From: Vibrio crassostreae
Lineage (GTDB): Bacteria > Pseudomonadota > Gammaproteobacteria > Enterobacterales > Vibrionaceae
DNA: 64,000 nt
Direction: 5' to 3'
Assembly: GCF_024347415.1 (NCBI RefSeq)
Contig: NZ_AP025478.1
Coordinates: 1-64,000 of the forward strand
The stretch's first letter is position 1. Every line of letters starts with the position of its first letter. Below the pieces are notes generated by a model, which was not told the DNA's origin, did not search any database, and worked only from the letters and a program-made list of their open reading frames with translations. Below, one piece after another: positions 25,059-35,055 of the stretch. Position numbers and translations under genes: made by a program.

Positions 25059-28000
25059 TCACTGAAGACCAGTTAGAACAAGAATGTATTAGATGGTTCA
25101 CCGACCAAGGTTACCTTTACAAAAATGGTTATGACATAGCGCCTGATGGCGACTCTCCAGAGCGTGATGACTACCATCAAGTGGTATTAAAACAAAGGCT
25201 ATTAAATCAGTTAGAAATCATAAACCCAGAGCTGCCGATAGAGGCTCTGAATGATGTGGTTAACACGGTTTCTTCACCTGATACGCCAATTCTTATTAAA
25301 AACAACCGCGCCTTCCACAAGTTTGTGATTGAAGGGGTACCTGTTGAATACACGGCTGTTGAAGACGGTGAATCGAAGACGAAGCATACTCATGCTCAGT
25401 TAATGGATTTTACGACGCCTGATAACAATGAGTTCCTTATCGTGAATCAGTTTACGATTACAGGTACCAAAGGAAACCGCCGCCCTGATGTTGTGGTGTT
25501 TATTAACGGCTTACCAATCTCAGTCATCGAGTTAAAAAATCCAGCCGATGAGCATGCCGACATTTGGAATGCCTTCAATCAGCTTCAAACCTACAAAGAT
25601 GAAATTTCAGATCTGTTTGTTTTCAATGAAGCGTTAATTGTCAGTGATGGTTGGACGGCTCGCGTTGGTTCATTAACGGCAAATAAAGAGCGATTCTTAC
25701 CTTGGAAAACAGTCGCTACGGAGGACGATAGACCGTTATTGGAATTTCAATTAGAAACCATGGTTCGTGGCTTCTTCAAGCAAGATCTACTCCTCGATTA
25801 TATTCGTTACTTTGTACTATTCGAAACTGACAACGACAAAATCATCAAGAAAATTGCAGGTTATCACCAGTTCCACGCAGTGAGAGCGGCTGTTGAGGCG
25901 ACGGTTCGCGCCGCCAATACATCAGGTAACTTCCTTGAGAGCACAATACCTGCCCTAGAAAAGATTAAGCAAGGTAGCGGTAAAGCTGGCGTGGTTTGGC
26001 ATACACAAGGCAGTGGCAAAAGTATATCTATGGTTTGCTACGCAAGTAAGCTGTTACAGCAAGCATCCATGAATAACCCAACGATCGTGGTGGTGACTGA
26101 TCGAAATGATCTCGATGGTCAGCTTTACAACACCTTTGGGATGGCGCAAGAGACGTTAAAGCAAATACCTCAGCAAGCGGACGACCGAGATGCGTTACGT
26201 GAACTGCTTTTAAATCGCCAATCTGGCGGCATCATATTCACGACGATTCAAAAGTTCGCTTTATTAGATGAAGAGACAGAGCACCCTAGGCTATCTGAGC
26301 GAAGTAATATTGTTGTCGTTTCTGATGAAGCGCACCGCAGCCAGTATGGCAACAAGTCAAAGATGGTTGAAGTGAAGGACAAAAACGGCACTGTAACGGG
26401 TCACAAGTACGTTTATGGTTATTCCAAGTATATGCGTGACGCATTGCCTAATGCTTCATTCATAGGCTTTACAGGGACACCTATCGCAATGGATGACAAA
26501 GACACGCGTGGTGTTTTTGGTGAGTACGTCTCTATCTATGATATTCAAGATGCCGTTGATGATGGTGCCACTGTACCTATCTACTACGAATCTCGCCTCG
26601 CTAAGCTTGATATTAACCAAGATGAAATTGAGCAGCTTAACGATAAAGTTGAAGATGAAATCGGTGAAGATGAAGAAACGGCAGATCGTGAAAAAGTAAA
26701 ATCAGAATGGGCAACGCTAGAAAAGCTGGTAGGCGCAGAGCCTCGCATTGAACAAGTAGCAAAAGATCTGGTTGAGCACTTCACTACTCGAACATCGACA
26801 TTTCCCGGCAAGGCAATGATTGTCTCGATGAGCCGAGAAATCTGTGTCGACCTCTACAATGCTATTGTGGCAATTAAACCAGAATGGTATCACCCAGATA
26901 CCGATAAAGGTGCAATCAAGATTGTGATGACTGGCTCTGCATCAGACAAAGAAAAGATGCAGCCTCACATCCACGATAAGAAAACCAAAAAGCTGTTCGA
27001 GAAGCGTTACAAAGATACTGACGATGAACTTCAGCTCGTTATCGTTCGAGACATGTGGCTTACAGGATTCGATGCACCTTGTTGTCATACTATGTATATC
27101 GATAAGCCAATGAAAGGGCATAACCTGATGCAGGCTATTGCTCGTGTTAACCGAGTATTCAAAGATAAACCCGGTGGTTTGGTTGTCGATTATATTGGTA
27201 TTGCAAACGAACTTAAAAATGCATTGAAAACCTATACCAACAGTCAAGGTAAAGGACAACCAACCGTCGATACGGCAGAAGCGTTTTCAGTATTGATGGA
27301 GAAAGTTGATATCATCAGAGGGATGTTTGCAACACCCGTTGATACAAAGGTATTCAATTACCGTCCAGACTTCGAAACGGATGCATTGCGCTTGCTACCG
27401 GGAGCAGTGAACCATTTGTCAGGGCTGTCTCACACTGATGCTAATGGCAAACAAGTAAGAGATGGTAAGAGGCGCTTCCTTGATGTAATGGCAGCGTTAA
27501 CTAAGGCATATTCTCTATGTAATACCATGGATGAAACTCAAGGTTATAAGAACGAAATTGCTTTTTACTCTGCGATTAAGACGGCTTTCATCAAGCATTC
27601 AACGGTAGACAAAAAGCGCACCGATGAAGAGCGCAATACAGCGTTAAAGCAAATTCTAAATAATGCAGTTATAGCTGATGGCGTTGATGATATTTTCTCG
27701 ATGGTTGGACTGGATAAGCCAAATATTGGGCTTCTGTCTGAAGAGTTCTTAGAAGATGTAAAGAACATGAAAGAGAAAAACCTTGCGGTAGAGCTGTTAG
27801 AAAAGCTACTTCGTGATGAAGTTAAATCTCGAATGAAGAACGATGTCGTACAAGAGAAGAAATACTCTGAACGTATTATGTCGACGCTGCAAAAATACCA
27901 TAACCGCAGCATTGAAACGGCTCAAGTTATCGAGGAGCTGATTCAATGGGCAAAAGAGATGCAAGAAGATGGAGAGTTACTAGATAAGCTCAACCTCTCT

Positions 28001-28282
28001 GTCGACGAAATAGCTTTCTATCGCGCCTTGGTCGACAACGAATCCTCGGTTAGAGAACTTGGTGACGATAACTTACGTAAGCTGGCTATTGAACTGACTC
28101 ATCAACTGCGTAAGTCAGCTACGGTTGATTGGCAAAAGAGGGATAGTGTTCGTGCTCGTATGCGTAATCTTGTTCGTCGCTTACTTCGCCGTTGGAAGTA
28201 CCCACCTGATGCTGCTGAAGAAGCAATTAAGCTTGTGTTAGAGCAGGCTGAAGTGCTGGCTGATGGTTGGTATGCAGCTTAA
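25055..28282 (+). CDS. hsdR: Type I restriction endonuclease subunit
   Basis: This 1075-residue HsdR has the N-terminal nuclease motif (RPDVVVFINGLPISVIELKN, near residue 160), the superfamily 2 helicase motor with Walker A HTQGSGKS near residue 316 and the DEAH box SDEAHRSQYG near residue 423, GFTGTPI motif III, later helicase motifs (TGFDAPCCHTMYIDKP, QAIARVNR), and a helical C-terminus for M2S binding. Full length and intact motifs indicate an active translocating restriction subunit. It ends the operon, with a terminator at 28291-28317. Confidence 0.95.
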   Translation: MITEDQLEQECIRWFTDQGYLYKNGYDIAPDGDSPERDDYHQVVLKQRLLNQLEIINPELPIEALNDVVNTVSSPDTPILIKNNRAFHKFVIEGVPVEYTAVEDGESKTKHTHAQLMDFTTPDNNEFLIVNQFTITGTKGNRRPDVVVFINGLPISVIELKNPADEHADIWNAFNQLQTYKDEISDLFVFNEALIVSDGWTARVGSLTANKERFLPWKTVATEDDRPLLEFQLETMVRGFFKQDLLLDYIRYFVLFETDNDKIIKKIAGYHQFHAVRAAVEATVRAANTSGNFLESTIPALEKIKQGSGKAGVVWHTQGSGKSISMVCYASKLLQQASMNNPTIVVVTDRNDLDGQLYNTFGMAQETLKQIPQQADDRDALRELLLNRQSGGIIFTTIQKFALLDEETEHPRLSERSNIVVVSDEAHRSQYGNKSKMVEVKDKNGTVTGHKYVYGYSKYMRDALPNASFIGFTGTPIAMDDKDTRGVFGEYVSIYDIQDAVDDGATVPIYYESRLAKLDINQDEIEQLNDKVEDEIGEDEETADREKVKSEWATLEKLVGAEPRIEQVAKDLVEHFTTRTSTFPGKAMIVSMSREICVDLYNAIVAIKPEWYHPDTDKGAIKIVMTGSASDKEKMQPHIHDKKTKKLFEKRYKDTDDELQLVIVRDMWLTGFDAPCCHTMYIDKPMKGHNLMQAIARVNRVFKDKPGGLVVDYIGIANELKNALKTYTNSQGKGQPTVDTAEAFSVLMEKVDIIRGMFATPVDTKVFNYRPDFETDALRLLPGAVNHLSGLSHTDANGKQVRDGKRRFLDVMAALTKAYSLCNTMDETQGYKNEIAFYSAIKTAFIKHSTVDKKRTDEERNTALKQILNNAVIADGVDDIFSMVGLDKPNIGLLSEEFLEDVKNMKEKNLAVELLEKLLRDEVKSRMKNDVVQEKKYSERIMSTLQKYHNRSIETAQVIEELIQWAKEMQEDGELLDKLNLSVDEIAFYRALVDNESSVRELGDDNLRKLAIELTHQLRKSATVDWQKRDSVRARMRNLVRRLLRRWKYPPDAAEEAIKLVLEQAEVLADGWYAA

Positions 28283-28290
28283 GTAAAATA

Positions 28291-28317
28291 AAGGCAAGGT
28301 TTAAAACCTTGCCTTTT
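28291..28317 (+). terminator. Rho-independent terminator of the hsd operon
   Basis: Arms AAGGCAAGGT and ACCTTGCCTT around the loop TTAAA, followed by TT. It lies nine bases after the hsdR stop. Confidence 0.85.
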
Positions 28318-28445
28318 GCGTATTTATTCATTACTGATTTTCACATGTAGTGTGGTATTGGCTGGGTCAGACATAAAGTAATGAACTGAGGATTATGTAG
28401 ACCATCGACTCTAAATGATTTCTGTCCATTTTTTAGGTATTTTGA

Positions 28446-29038
28446 GGCTTTGTTGCGTAATTCAGTTTAGATACAGAGTCGTCCCGTTTAGTGTGTTTCT
28501 TAGTCAAGACGACAAGTTTCAGGCATACCTAACCCAGTAAGCTTGTTCAACGCTTTTATCATCGCGTAAGTTTCCACTACACCTGTGCATTGTCATTTCT
28601 TAAGCTCAATCATCCTCCTAGCAACTATTTAACTCGATACATCGCTGTTTTTGAGAGTGAACGTTTGTGATAACCATACCGCTGTTTCCAAGACTTATTT
28701 GAACCGTACAACTTCTGGCAACCAACTTCGAGATTTCGGGGGTGGCCACGCTCCCAGAAGCTGAGCCTTCTCTTGGAGGGATGAGCGCTGCCGTGATGGC
28801 TAAATCACTGAATCGATGAGGCCAACTGCACTTATTCTGTTTGCTTTACGCCTAGCCACTTACCGCCTCTTCATCAATCCAAAAGGTCAGAGAACCACGG
28901 TTAATGAGCGCTTGGTTGTCTTGCTTCTAGTTGGTTGTTTTGTAAAGAGGTGAAGGCTTAAAGCTACGAGAGGGAGTGAATGTAGCTGAGCAGAGCGTAG
29001 GTTCTGGATTTAGTTTCACTGAATTATTCAACAAATCC
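28446..29038. mobile_element. Internally deleted IS5-family (IS903-like) remnant
   Basis: The left end GGCTTTGTTGCGTAATTCAG is a typical IS5/IS903 terminal repeat, and the right end (reverse strand of about 29018-29038, GGATTTGTTGAATAATTCAG) is its mutated partner. Between them, minus-strand fragments of the transposase are recognisable, for example the LPVV...AGMP-type C-terminus near 28520-28560 and a segment like ALINRGSLTFWIDEE near 28870-28905, with many stops and a large deletion. It lies directly upstream of the darobactin cluster. Confidence 0.75.
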
Positions 29039-29133
29039 AAATATAAATTATATTTAATTTAATTCCATGTCAGGACTCCCAACGATATTTTTGCCTCGCT
29101 GTATATATTTTCAAAAATTAAGGAACAATTATT

Positions 29134-29301
29134 ATGATTATCATAGAAAAAGAAAAAGTATCAATTTCTGAGAGATTAGATGCGTTAATGAGTAGTTTTT
29201 CAGAAATGAACTTAGAACTTAAAAAATTTGATCAGGAGCAAGTAAACAGTATTAATATTGCACCTCCTATTACAGCTTGGAACTGGTCGAAATCATTCTA
29301 G
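29134..29301 (+). CDS. darA: Darobactin-type precursor peptide
   Basis: This 55-codon gene encodes a leader of about 48 residues (MIIIEKEKVSISERLDALMS, then SFSEMNLELKKFDQEQ) followed by ITAWNWSKSF and stop. WNWSKSF is exactly the darobactin A core: radical SAM enzyme DarE links Trp1 to Trp3 by an ether bond and Trp3 to Lys5 by a carbon-carbon bond, giving a rigid BamA inhibitor. The stop directly follows the core Phe. The Photorhabdus precursor, as I remember it, carries a few extra C-terminal residues. A good ribosome binding site (AAGGAACAATTATT) precedes the ATG. The maturase and exporters follow on the same strand. Confidence 0.96.
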   Translation: MIIIEKEKVSISERLDALMSSFSEMNLELKKFDQEQVNSINIAPPITAWNWSKSF

Positions 29302-29312
29302 ACTTCTTAGTG

Positions 29313-29346
29313 TAGACTGTCAGATAGCCGTCGTTTTGGCAGTCTA
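29313..29346 (+). other. Hairpin between darA and darB
   Basis: Arms TAGACTG and CAGTCTA enclose a 20-base loop that can form a further short CC/GG stem. It starts 12 bp after the darA stop and has no T-run. Such a structure could partly terminate or stabilise the short darA message so that precursor is made in excess over the enzymes. That role is inference. Confidence 0.5.
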
Positions 29347-29529
29347 TATCAATGTGATAAATAATATGGAATATATATTTATTTTACCTGATTATTGTAA
29401 AAATTGTCTAAGCACATAGTTCTACCGTGCATTATTATCTTAGTTTTAAAATATACGATGTTTAGTGTCAATGGCAGCCTTATTTATACTTAGTTCACTT
29501 CAGTAAGTCGTTTTAAATAGGAGTTTTAG

Positions 29530-31836
29530 ATGTTGAAAACTTTTACTAGCCCAAAGATATTGTCTTCCATAACGGGTATGTTTTCTATTTCATTAGGCAC
29601 TGTTTTACTTGGTGTGATGCTGGTCTTTATGTGGTCCGATCATGATATAAATAGCCAGATTAGCGAGACCGTATTTAAGATAGAGACGCAATTTAACCTA
29701 CCTAATGGCGATCATGTAAAGAGTTCAAAAGCCCCTGCTGCCTTACTTTCGAAACTTCGTGAACACCCACAGGTTAAAAGTGTCGGTAGGGTTAAAAGTG
29801 AATTGGTCACTACCTCCTATGGCACTGAAGAAGTGAAAAGTGCCGACGTACTTGCGATGGATGAATCGGCCCGAAAGATGCTAAAACTTGACAATGACGG
29901 TGAGTTCGCAATGAGTAGCAACGGGGTTTACCTGTCAGAGCCCTTTGCAAAAAAACTCACTCGAAGCCCTCGTTCACTGATCGGAAAAAGGCTTAAACTG
30001 AACGGACTAGGCCTGTACCAAGTAGAAGGCATTATTAAGTTAGATAAGCGCTCATCCATCAGACCAGATATGATCATCGCTTTTTCTCCCACTTATGATT
30101 CTGTCATCAAGTCTCAATATGACAACTGGTATGATACGCATGTCGATGTCTTTGTTGATTTAAAAAACAAAACTCCTTTGAATCTAAACCAGATTATCCT
30201 TGAAAATGCGCCACAAATTCCCGGCGCGCCTTTTACCCCTGAATCTTTTATACAATTATCGCAGCGGCCTATCTCACAGCTACATTATGATTTGAACTTT
30301 TCTGATGCGCTTGGCCTGACATTTTCAAAATCCAGCTTATACCTGATTTATGGCGTTTGTGTTTTCTCCTTTTTATTAGGCTTTGTTGGCTTTGTGAGTT
30401 CAATGATTTCCATACAGTTATCGCAAGTTGAACGAATTAGAACAATGTTAAGTATTGGTGGAAGTTATTACCAAATTATTCTTAACGCCTTAATGGAAAG
30501 AAGAATAGCGTTACTGGGTGGGGTGGTGCTGTCGATCTCTATTTTTAATGCGGGTTTGTTTTTTTTAACTGAGGCGTTTACCTTCTTATCTGTGCTCAGT
30601 ACCGAAGTTCAGTGGGTCATGTCTGTCGTGATGCTGATTTGTTTTGTAGTCGTTTATGTCACCGTGATCGCTCTGGTGGTCTCCCAAGCGATTGCATTAC
30701 AAGAAGGCCAAAGCATCTCAAGGTTTTCTGACCTCAATATGGTGCACATTACCAAATTTATAATGATGATACAGATCGTTATAACGACGATGGTCATATT
30801 CATCTCTGTGAGTGTGACCTACGAGCTGCTCTCTGTTAAACAAGTCGATTATGGATACGATATCAAACGCACGCATTATGCTAAATTGAATGGGCGTAAT
30901 GACAGCAAGGCTCGTTATTTAAGGGATCGCATTAATGCGGAACAAGGTCAGGTTTCCGAAGCCACCAGTTGGTATCCGTTTGATAGATCGGTGAGTTACG
31001 CTTCGGTCTCAACCGCGCAACAAACCATGGATGAAAAAATCATACAGGCCAAATATTTTTACGCAGGGCCCGAGATTGTCAACATCCTAGGACTCACGGT
31101 CCTGACACAAAACCATGCTGTGCCAGTCTTACGTGAAAAAGACACGTCTAAAAGAGTATTTGTGATCGTCACTGAGGCATTTTCTCACTTATTCGCCAAT
31201 ATTAGCGCTGAGAAATTGATTGAGCATACCTTTTACACCAATCTTGGTGATGGTGTAAAAGAGATTCAAGTTGTTGACGTTGTGAGTAACTTTTATCTGG
31301 GCAAAGTCAAGCCATCCTTTGAACCCATTATGATCATCATAGATGAGACAAAAGCCAATTATCTTATCGTGAATGATGATGCTACCAAGGTGGTATTGAA
31401 CGATACTACCTTTATATCCAGCCTTGATGCCCGAGATGAAGAGTATTCAGATTTGAGTACAATCGTTATTTATCTTTTGTTTGTCATCGTGTTAAATATT
31501 GTCCTGCTTTTGCTAAACACCATGACGAATTCACTAGTTGAAGTTGAGAGAAACCGGTTCTCCTTGAGCATCATGAGGCAGCTAGGTGCTGGATTAAAAT
31601 CGATATGTTGGTATGTGTTTAAGAATAACATACTCATTTACCTCGGTGCTTCTGGCGTTGGTGTGCTGTTGGGATACGCAGCGATCAGTAGAAAAATTCT
31701 AGCGCTTGATGGGGTGCAATCTGGCCTAAGTCATTACGTCATGTCACTATTGGTTGTGGCTGCAACGATCGCCTTTATCATTTCTCTAAGCCTCGTTATC
31801 AGTAGAAAACAGTTTCTTGCTGACCTGAAGGAATGA
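29530..31836 (+). CDS. darB: Darobactin exporter permease, MacB/FtsX type
   Basis: This 768-residue permease has an N-terminal membrane helix (about 12-34), a large periplasmic domain, a cluster of helices (about 275-405), a helix near 410-435, a second periplasmic domain, and three C-terminal helices (about 645-765). This is a fused, two-repeat FtsX/MacB_PCD arrangement without an ATPase domain; the ATPase is encoded separately (33070). In the known dar operon DarB is this permease. The ATG has a strong site (TAGGAGTTTTAG). The stop overlaps darC by four bases. Confidence 0.9.
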   Translation: MLKTFTSPKILSSITGMFSISLGTVLLGVMLVFMWSDHDINSQISETVFKIETQFNLPNGDHVKSSKAPAALLSKLREHPQVKSVGRVKSELVTTSYGTEEVKSADVLAMDESARKMLKLDNDGEFAMSSNGVYLSEPFAKKLTRSPRSLIGKRLKLNGLGLYQVEGIIKLDKRSSIRPDMIIAFSPTYDSVIKSQYDNWYDTHVDVFVDLKNKTPLNLNQIILENAPQIPGAPFTPESFIQLSQRPISQLHYDLNFSDALGLTFSKSSLYLIYGVCVFSFLLGFVGFVSSMISIQLSQVERIRTMLSIGGSYYQIILNALMERRIALLGGVVLSISIFNAGLFFLTEAFTFLSVLSTEVQWVMSVVMLICFVVVYVTVIALVVSQAIALQEGQSISRFSDLNMVHITKFIMMIQIVITTMVIFISVSVTYELLSVKQVDYGYDIKRTHYAKLNGRNDSKARYLRDRINAEQGQVSEATSWYPFDRSVSYASVSTAQQTMDEKIIQAKYFYAGPEIVNILGLTVLTQNHAVPVLREKDTSKRVFVIVTEAFSHLFANISAEKLIEHTFYTNLGDGVKEIQVVDVVSNFYLGKVKPSFEPIMIIIDETKANYLIVNDDATKVVLNDTTFISSLDARDEEYSDLSTIVIYLLFVIVLNIVLLLLNTMTNSLVEVERNRFSLSIMRQLGAGLKSICWYVFKNNILIYLGASGVGVLLGYAAISRKILALDGVQSGLSHYVMSLLVVAATIAFIISLSLVISRKQFLADLKE

Positions 31837-33077
31837 TTATGGATTCGGCAAGAGAACCAAAACATCACCATAAGACCAAAATAGCACTGGCGATCCTTGT
31901 GTTGCTGGTTGTTATTGTGCTCATGGGTGTTAGTCAATATCGAATGATATCAACGGTCTCAAGCTCTGAGTTGGAGCTAGTCACCGTGGAGGGCTTTCGC
32001 ACCAAGATCACCACCATGGGGACAATTAAACCAAGAAAATCGATTAAATTGTCGTCTGATATTGGCGGGCGGGTAAAGTACTACATTAACAAAAAACAGT
32101 CCTATGTTCAGCAAGGTGACATACTCCTTGAGTTGGAGAACTATGACTACACTTTGAATATTACAGAGAAGGTGGCTCAGGTTTCTGAACAGATTAGTAA
32201 CCTCAGAAATACCCGTCTCAACCTTGCTAGCGAGATGAAATCGACACAATTGTCACTTGAAGATGCCATCTTCAACGTCAAGGTCATTTATCGAGAACTG
32301 GAACAAAAAGAGCGGTTGCTAACGAAAGATCTCATTAGTAAATCGGATGCTCAATATTTGCAAGATGACCTCTCTCGTTGGATCGCCAAGCGAAAGGTGT
32401 TGTCGACCTATTACCAGTCTCAGAAAAACAATATCCAACATCAACTGACGGAGCTTAATGAGACAGTTGATATTCTAAAAAACTTCTTACTAAAGCTTCA
32501 GGAAAGTGAAAGAAATTTAGTAGTTCGTGCCCCAATTTCGGGGAATTTGGTTGGTTTTGACATTGAGCTAGGGCAACAGATACTCCCCAAAGAGGAATTT
32601 GGGTCATTAGACATCATTGATAACTTCTTAATCGAAGTCGAGCTCAGTGAATTCTACTTGGATCGCGTCAATGAATCGATGCAAGTACTTGCATCGTTCG
32701 ATAATCGTAATGTCGAACTGAATGTTCTTAAGATTTTCCCAAAGGTAAAACAAGGTCAGTTTCGCATGCACCTTGAAGTGCGCTTACTTGAAAGCGTTGC
32801 CCGCAATATCAAAGTCGGACAATCCATCGAAATCGAACTAACCAACGCAACTGAAACGTTGCAAGCCAGTGTCCCTGTGAATGCGACTTTCAAAGAAAAC
32901 AGTAATGTGTTTGTCTATTTGCTTTCCAAAAATCAATCTAAGGCCGTAAAAACCCCCATCTCTATCAAAAATACCATTGGTAATGTCCTACTGGTAGACA
33001 ACATGGATCTTCTTGGTAAAACGTTGATTGTTCTAGATTTGGATAAAAATTACGAAGAGGAGCTATACATTGAGTAG
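31833..33077 (+). CDS. darC: Darobactin exporter periplasmic adaptor, HlyD/MacA type
   Basis: This 414-residue protein has a basic N-terminus and one membrane anchor (about 15-35, IALAILVLLVVIVLMGVSQY), then a lipoyl-like half motif (KLSSDIGGRVKYYINKKQSYVQQGD), a long coiled-coil hairpin (about 95-215) and a second lipoyl/beta-barrel half (VVRAPISGNLVGFDIELGQQ). That is the membrane-fusion-protein plan of MacA/HlyD. It would connect the permease to an outer-membrane channel that must come from the chromosome, since none is encoded here. It overlaps both neighbours. Confidence 0.9.
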   Translation: MIMDSAREPKHHHKTKIALAILVLLVVIVLMGVSQYRMISTVSSSELELVTVEGFRTKITTMGTIKPRKSIKLSSDIGGRVKYYINKKQSYVQQGDILLELENYDYTLNITEKVAQVSEQISNLRNTRLNLASEMKSTQLSLEDAIFNVKVIYRELEQKERLLTKDLISKSDAQYLQDDLSRWIAKRKVLSTYYQSQKNNIQHQLTELNETVDILKNFLLKLQESERNLVVRAPISGNLVGFDIELGQQILPKEEFGSLDIIDNFLIEVELSEFYLDRVNESMQVLASFDNRNVELNVLKIFPKVKQGQFRMHLEVRLLESVARNIKVGQSIEIELTNATETLQASVPVNATFKENSNVFVYLLSKNQSKAVKTPISIKNTIGNVLLVDNMDLLGKTLIVLDLDKNYEEELYIE

Positions 33078-33744
33078 CATGATTAAGCTTGAGAATGTCT
33101 ATAAACATTTTTATACCAAAAAGCTAAAAACAACGGCATTAAATAATGTCTCTATGCAGGTCGACAAAGGCGAGTTTGTGGCAATTATGGGGAAATCGGG
33201 CTCAGGAAAATCAACCCTGCTCAATGCGATTGGGTTGTTTTCTAATATTGATTCAGGGCAATTTGAGCTCAATGGCACCAATGTCTGTGGGCTCTCTCAA
33301 AAACAGAAATTGAACTACAGGCGCGGACTATTGGGCTATGTTTTCCAGTCATTCAACCTCATTCCTGATATGACGGTACTTGAAAACGTCATGTTGCCGC
33401 TCAAGTTTCGTGGTATTTCACAGCAAGAGTGTATCGCCCTTGCCGAGAAAGAGCTCGAACTGATGGAGCTATCAAGTCGAAAAGAACATTACCCGAGTCA
33501 ATTATCAGGGGGGCAGCAGCAGCGTGTTGCGATTGCAAGGGTCATGGCCTGTAAACCAGAAATCATTCTTGCTGATGAGCCGACAGGAAATTTAGATGAT
33601 AAAACAGGACAAAATATTCTCGATATTTTGCAGCATGCGAACACTGCATGTAACGCCACCATCGTGATGGTCACGCACAGTGAAAAAGCGGCAAGCGTGG
33701 CAAATAGGCAACTAAAAATGGTTGAAGGAACGCTAGTAGTTTAG
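33070..33744 (+). CDS. darD: Darobactin exporter ATPase, LolD/MacB-N type
   Basis: This 224-residue ABC ATPase has Walker [11 protein letters not shown]-loop [11 protein letters not shown], signature [13 protein letters not shown], Walker [12 protein letters not shown] and the H-loop VTHS. It powers the DarB permease in a MacB-like tripartite pump. Two starts are possible: TTG at 33070, well placed behind GAGGAG, or ATG at 33079. The gene overlaps darC by eight bases in the TTG reading. All nucleotide-binding motifs are intact. Confidence 0.92.
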   Translation: MSSMIKLENVYKHFYTKKLKTTALNNVSMQVDKGEFVAIMGKSGSGKSTLLNAIGLFSNIDSGQFELNGTNVCGLSQKQKLNYRRGLLGYVFQSFNLIPDMTVLENVMLPLKFRGISQQECIALAEKELELMELSSRKEHYPSQLSGGQQQRVAIARVMACKPEIILADEPTGNLDDKTGQNILDILQHANTACNATIVMVTHSEKAASVANRQLKMVEGTLVV

Positions 33745-33753
33745 GGGGGAATT

Positions 33754-35046
33754 ATGCTTGGAGATATTTCTGTTAAGGTAGTAGATGAGCCAATCAGTTC
33801 GATTGATCAATTAGAAGTGACTGATTTTCAATATAATAGATTGGCTTCACAAATGATTGGTGAAATCAAAGGTAGTGACATTTTAGATGACGAGGAACTT
33901 GAGTTATTTAATTTTCAAATGAATAAGAGCTTTGATGCAAAGCCATTGAGAGCAAACAAGTTAGTAGTTGTTCTTAAGGCAACACGTTTATGCAACCTCA
34001 GATGTACTTACTGTCATTCTTGGGCTGAAGGACCAAATCAAACAATCAAGTTTGAGAGACTAGTGACAATTGTGAAACGTATATTATCAATACCTAATGT
34101 ATCGCGGGTTGAGTTTGTCTGGCATGGTGGTGAAGTGACTTTGTTAAGGACTGAGTTCTTCAAAAAGCTTATATGGTTGCAAGAGCAGTTTAAACGTAAA
34201 GATCATGTTATTACCAATACTATGCAGTCGAATGCTGTTAATATCTCACGGGAATGGTTCACCTTTTTAAAAGGAATGGGCATGTCTGTCGGTATTAGTT
34301 TCGATGGTGTACCTGAGATACATGATAGCCGACGTCTCGATGTAAGAGGACGGCCAACCAGTCATAAAGTAGCAAATGGAATTAAGCAATTGAAACTATA
34401 TGGAATACCATATGGTGCGCTAATTGTAGTCGACCGAGATTTGTACAATATCGAGCCGGAGAAACTCCTCAGCTACTTAACTTCGATTGAATTGAATGAT
34501 ATTGAATTTCTAAACATTGTGCCTGATAACCGTGCTAAACCAGGAGATGATATTGGTACAGCCTATATTAGTTATCAGGAGTATATTAAATTTTTGAGTG
34601 ATATATATAAAGTTTGGTATACTTCATATCAACAAAAAATACAAATTCGTATGTTCGATAACTTTATTGAGGTATTATCAGGCAAAGAAAAAAAATTGTC
34701 TGCATGCTATTGGTCAGGTAATTGTTCACAAGAGATTGTTACTATAGAACCTAATGGAGATGTTTCTCCATGTGATAAATATGTTGGAGAGGTTGGTAGT
34801 ATCTACGGTTCGTTAATGGAATCCGATTTGGCTACTTTATTAGAAAAATCTCGTCATAATAAAGATTCAATAAAAGAAGAGGTTGAATCCCATAATCGTA
34901 TGGGTGAATGTGAGTGGTTTTCTGTTTGTAATGGCGGTTGCCCACATGACCGTGTTATTAATTCCCGTCATGTTGAAGGCTATAATGATAAGTGTTGTGG
35001 TACAGGTAAATTGTTAAAAGTCATTAAAGAATCATTAGTAAAATAA
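33754..35046 (+). CDS. darE: Radical SAM/SPASM darobactin maturase
   Basis: This 430-residue enzyme has the radical SAM CxxxCxxC motif at Cys80, Cys84 and Cys87 (RLCNLRCTYCHSW), a glycine-rich GGEVTL motif, and a C-terminal SPASM region with many cysteines for auxiliary iron-sulfur clusters (CYWSGNCSQ, SPCDKY, CEWFSVCNGGCPHDR, DKCCGTG). In the darobactin pathway DarE alone installs both crosslinks on the WNWSKSF core. The coding sequence is visibly more AT-rich than darB-D. The ribosome binding site is TAGGGGGGAATT, nine bases after the darD stop. Confidence 0.95.
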   Translation: MLGDISVKVVDEPISSIDQLEVTDFQYNRLASQMIGEIKGSDILDDEELELFNFQMNKSFDAKPLRANKLVVVLKATRLCNLRCTYCHSWAEGPNQTIKFERLVTIVKRILSIPNVSRVEFVWHGGEVTLLRTEFFKKLIWLQEQFKRKDHVITNTMQSNAVNISREWFTFLKGMGMSVGISFDGVPEIHDSRRLDVRGRPTSHKVANGIKQLKLYGIPYGALIVVDRDLYNIEPEKLLSYLTSIELNDIEFLNIVPDNRAKPGDDIGTAYISYQEYIKFLSDIYKVWYTSYQQKIQIRMFDNFIEVLSGKEKKLSACYWSGNCSQEIVTIEPNGDVSPCDKYVGEVGSIYGSLMESDLATLLEKSRHNKDSIKEEVESHNRMGECEWFSVCNGGCPHDRVINSRHVEGYNDKCCGTGKLLKVIKESLVK

Positions 35047-35055
35047 TTAAATATA

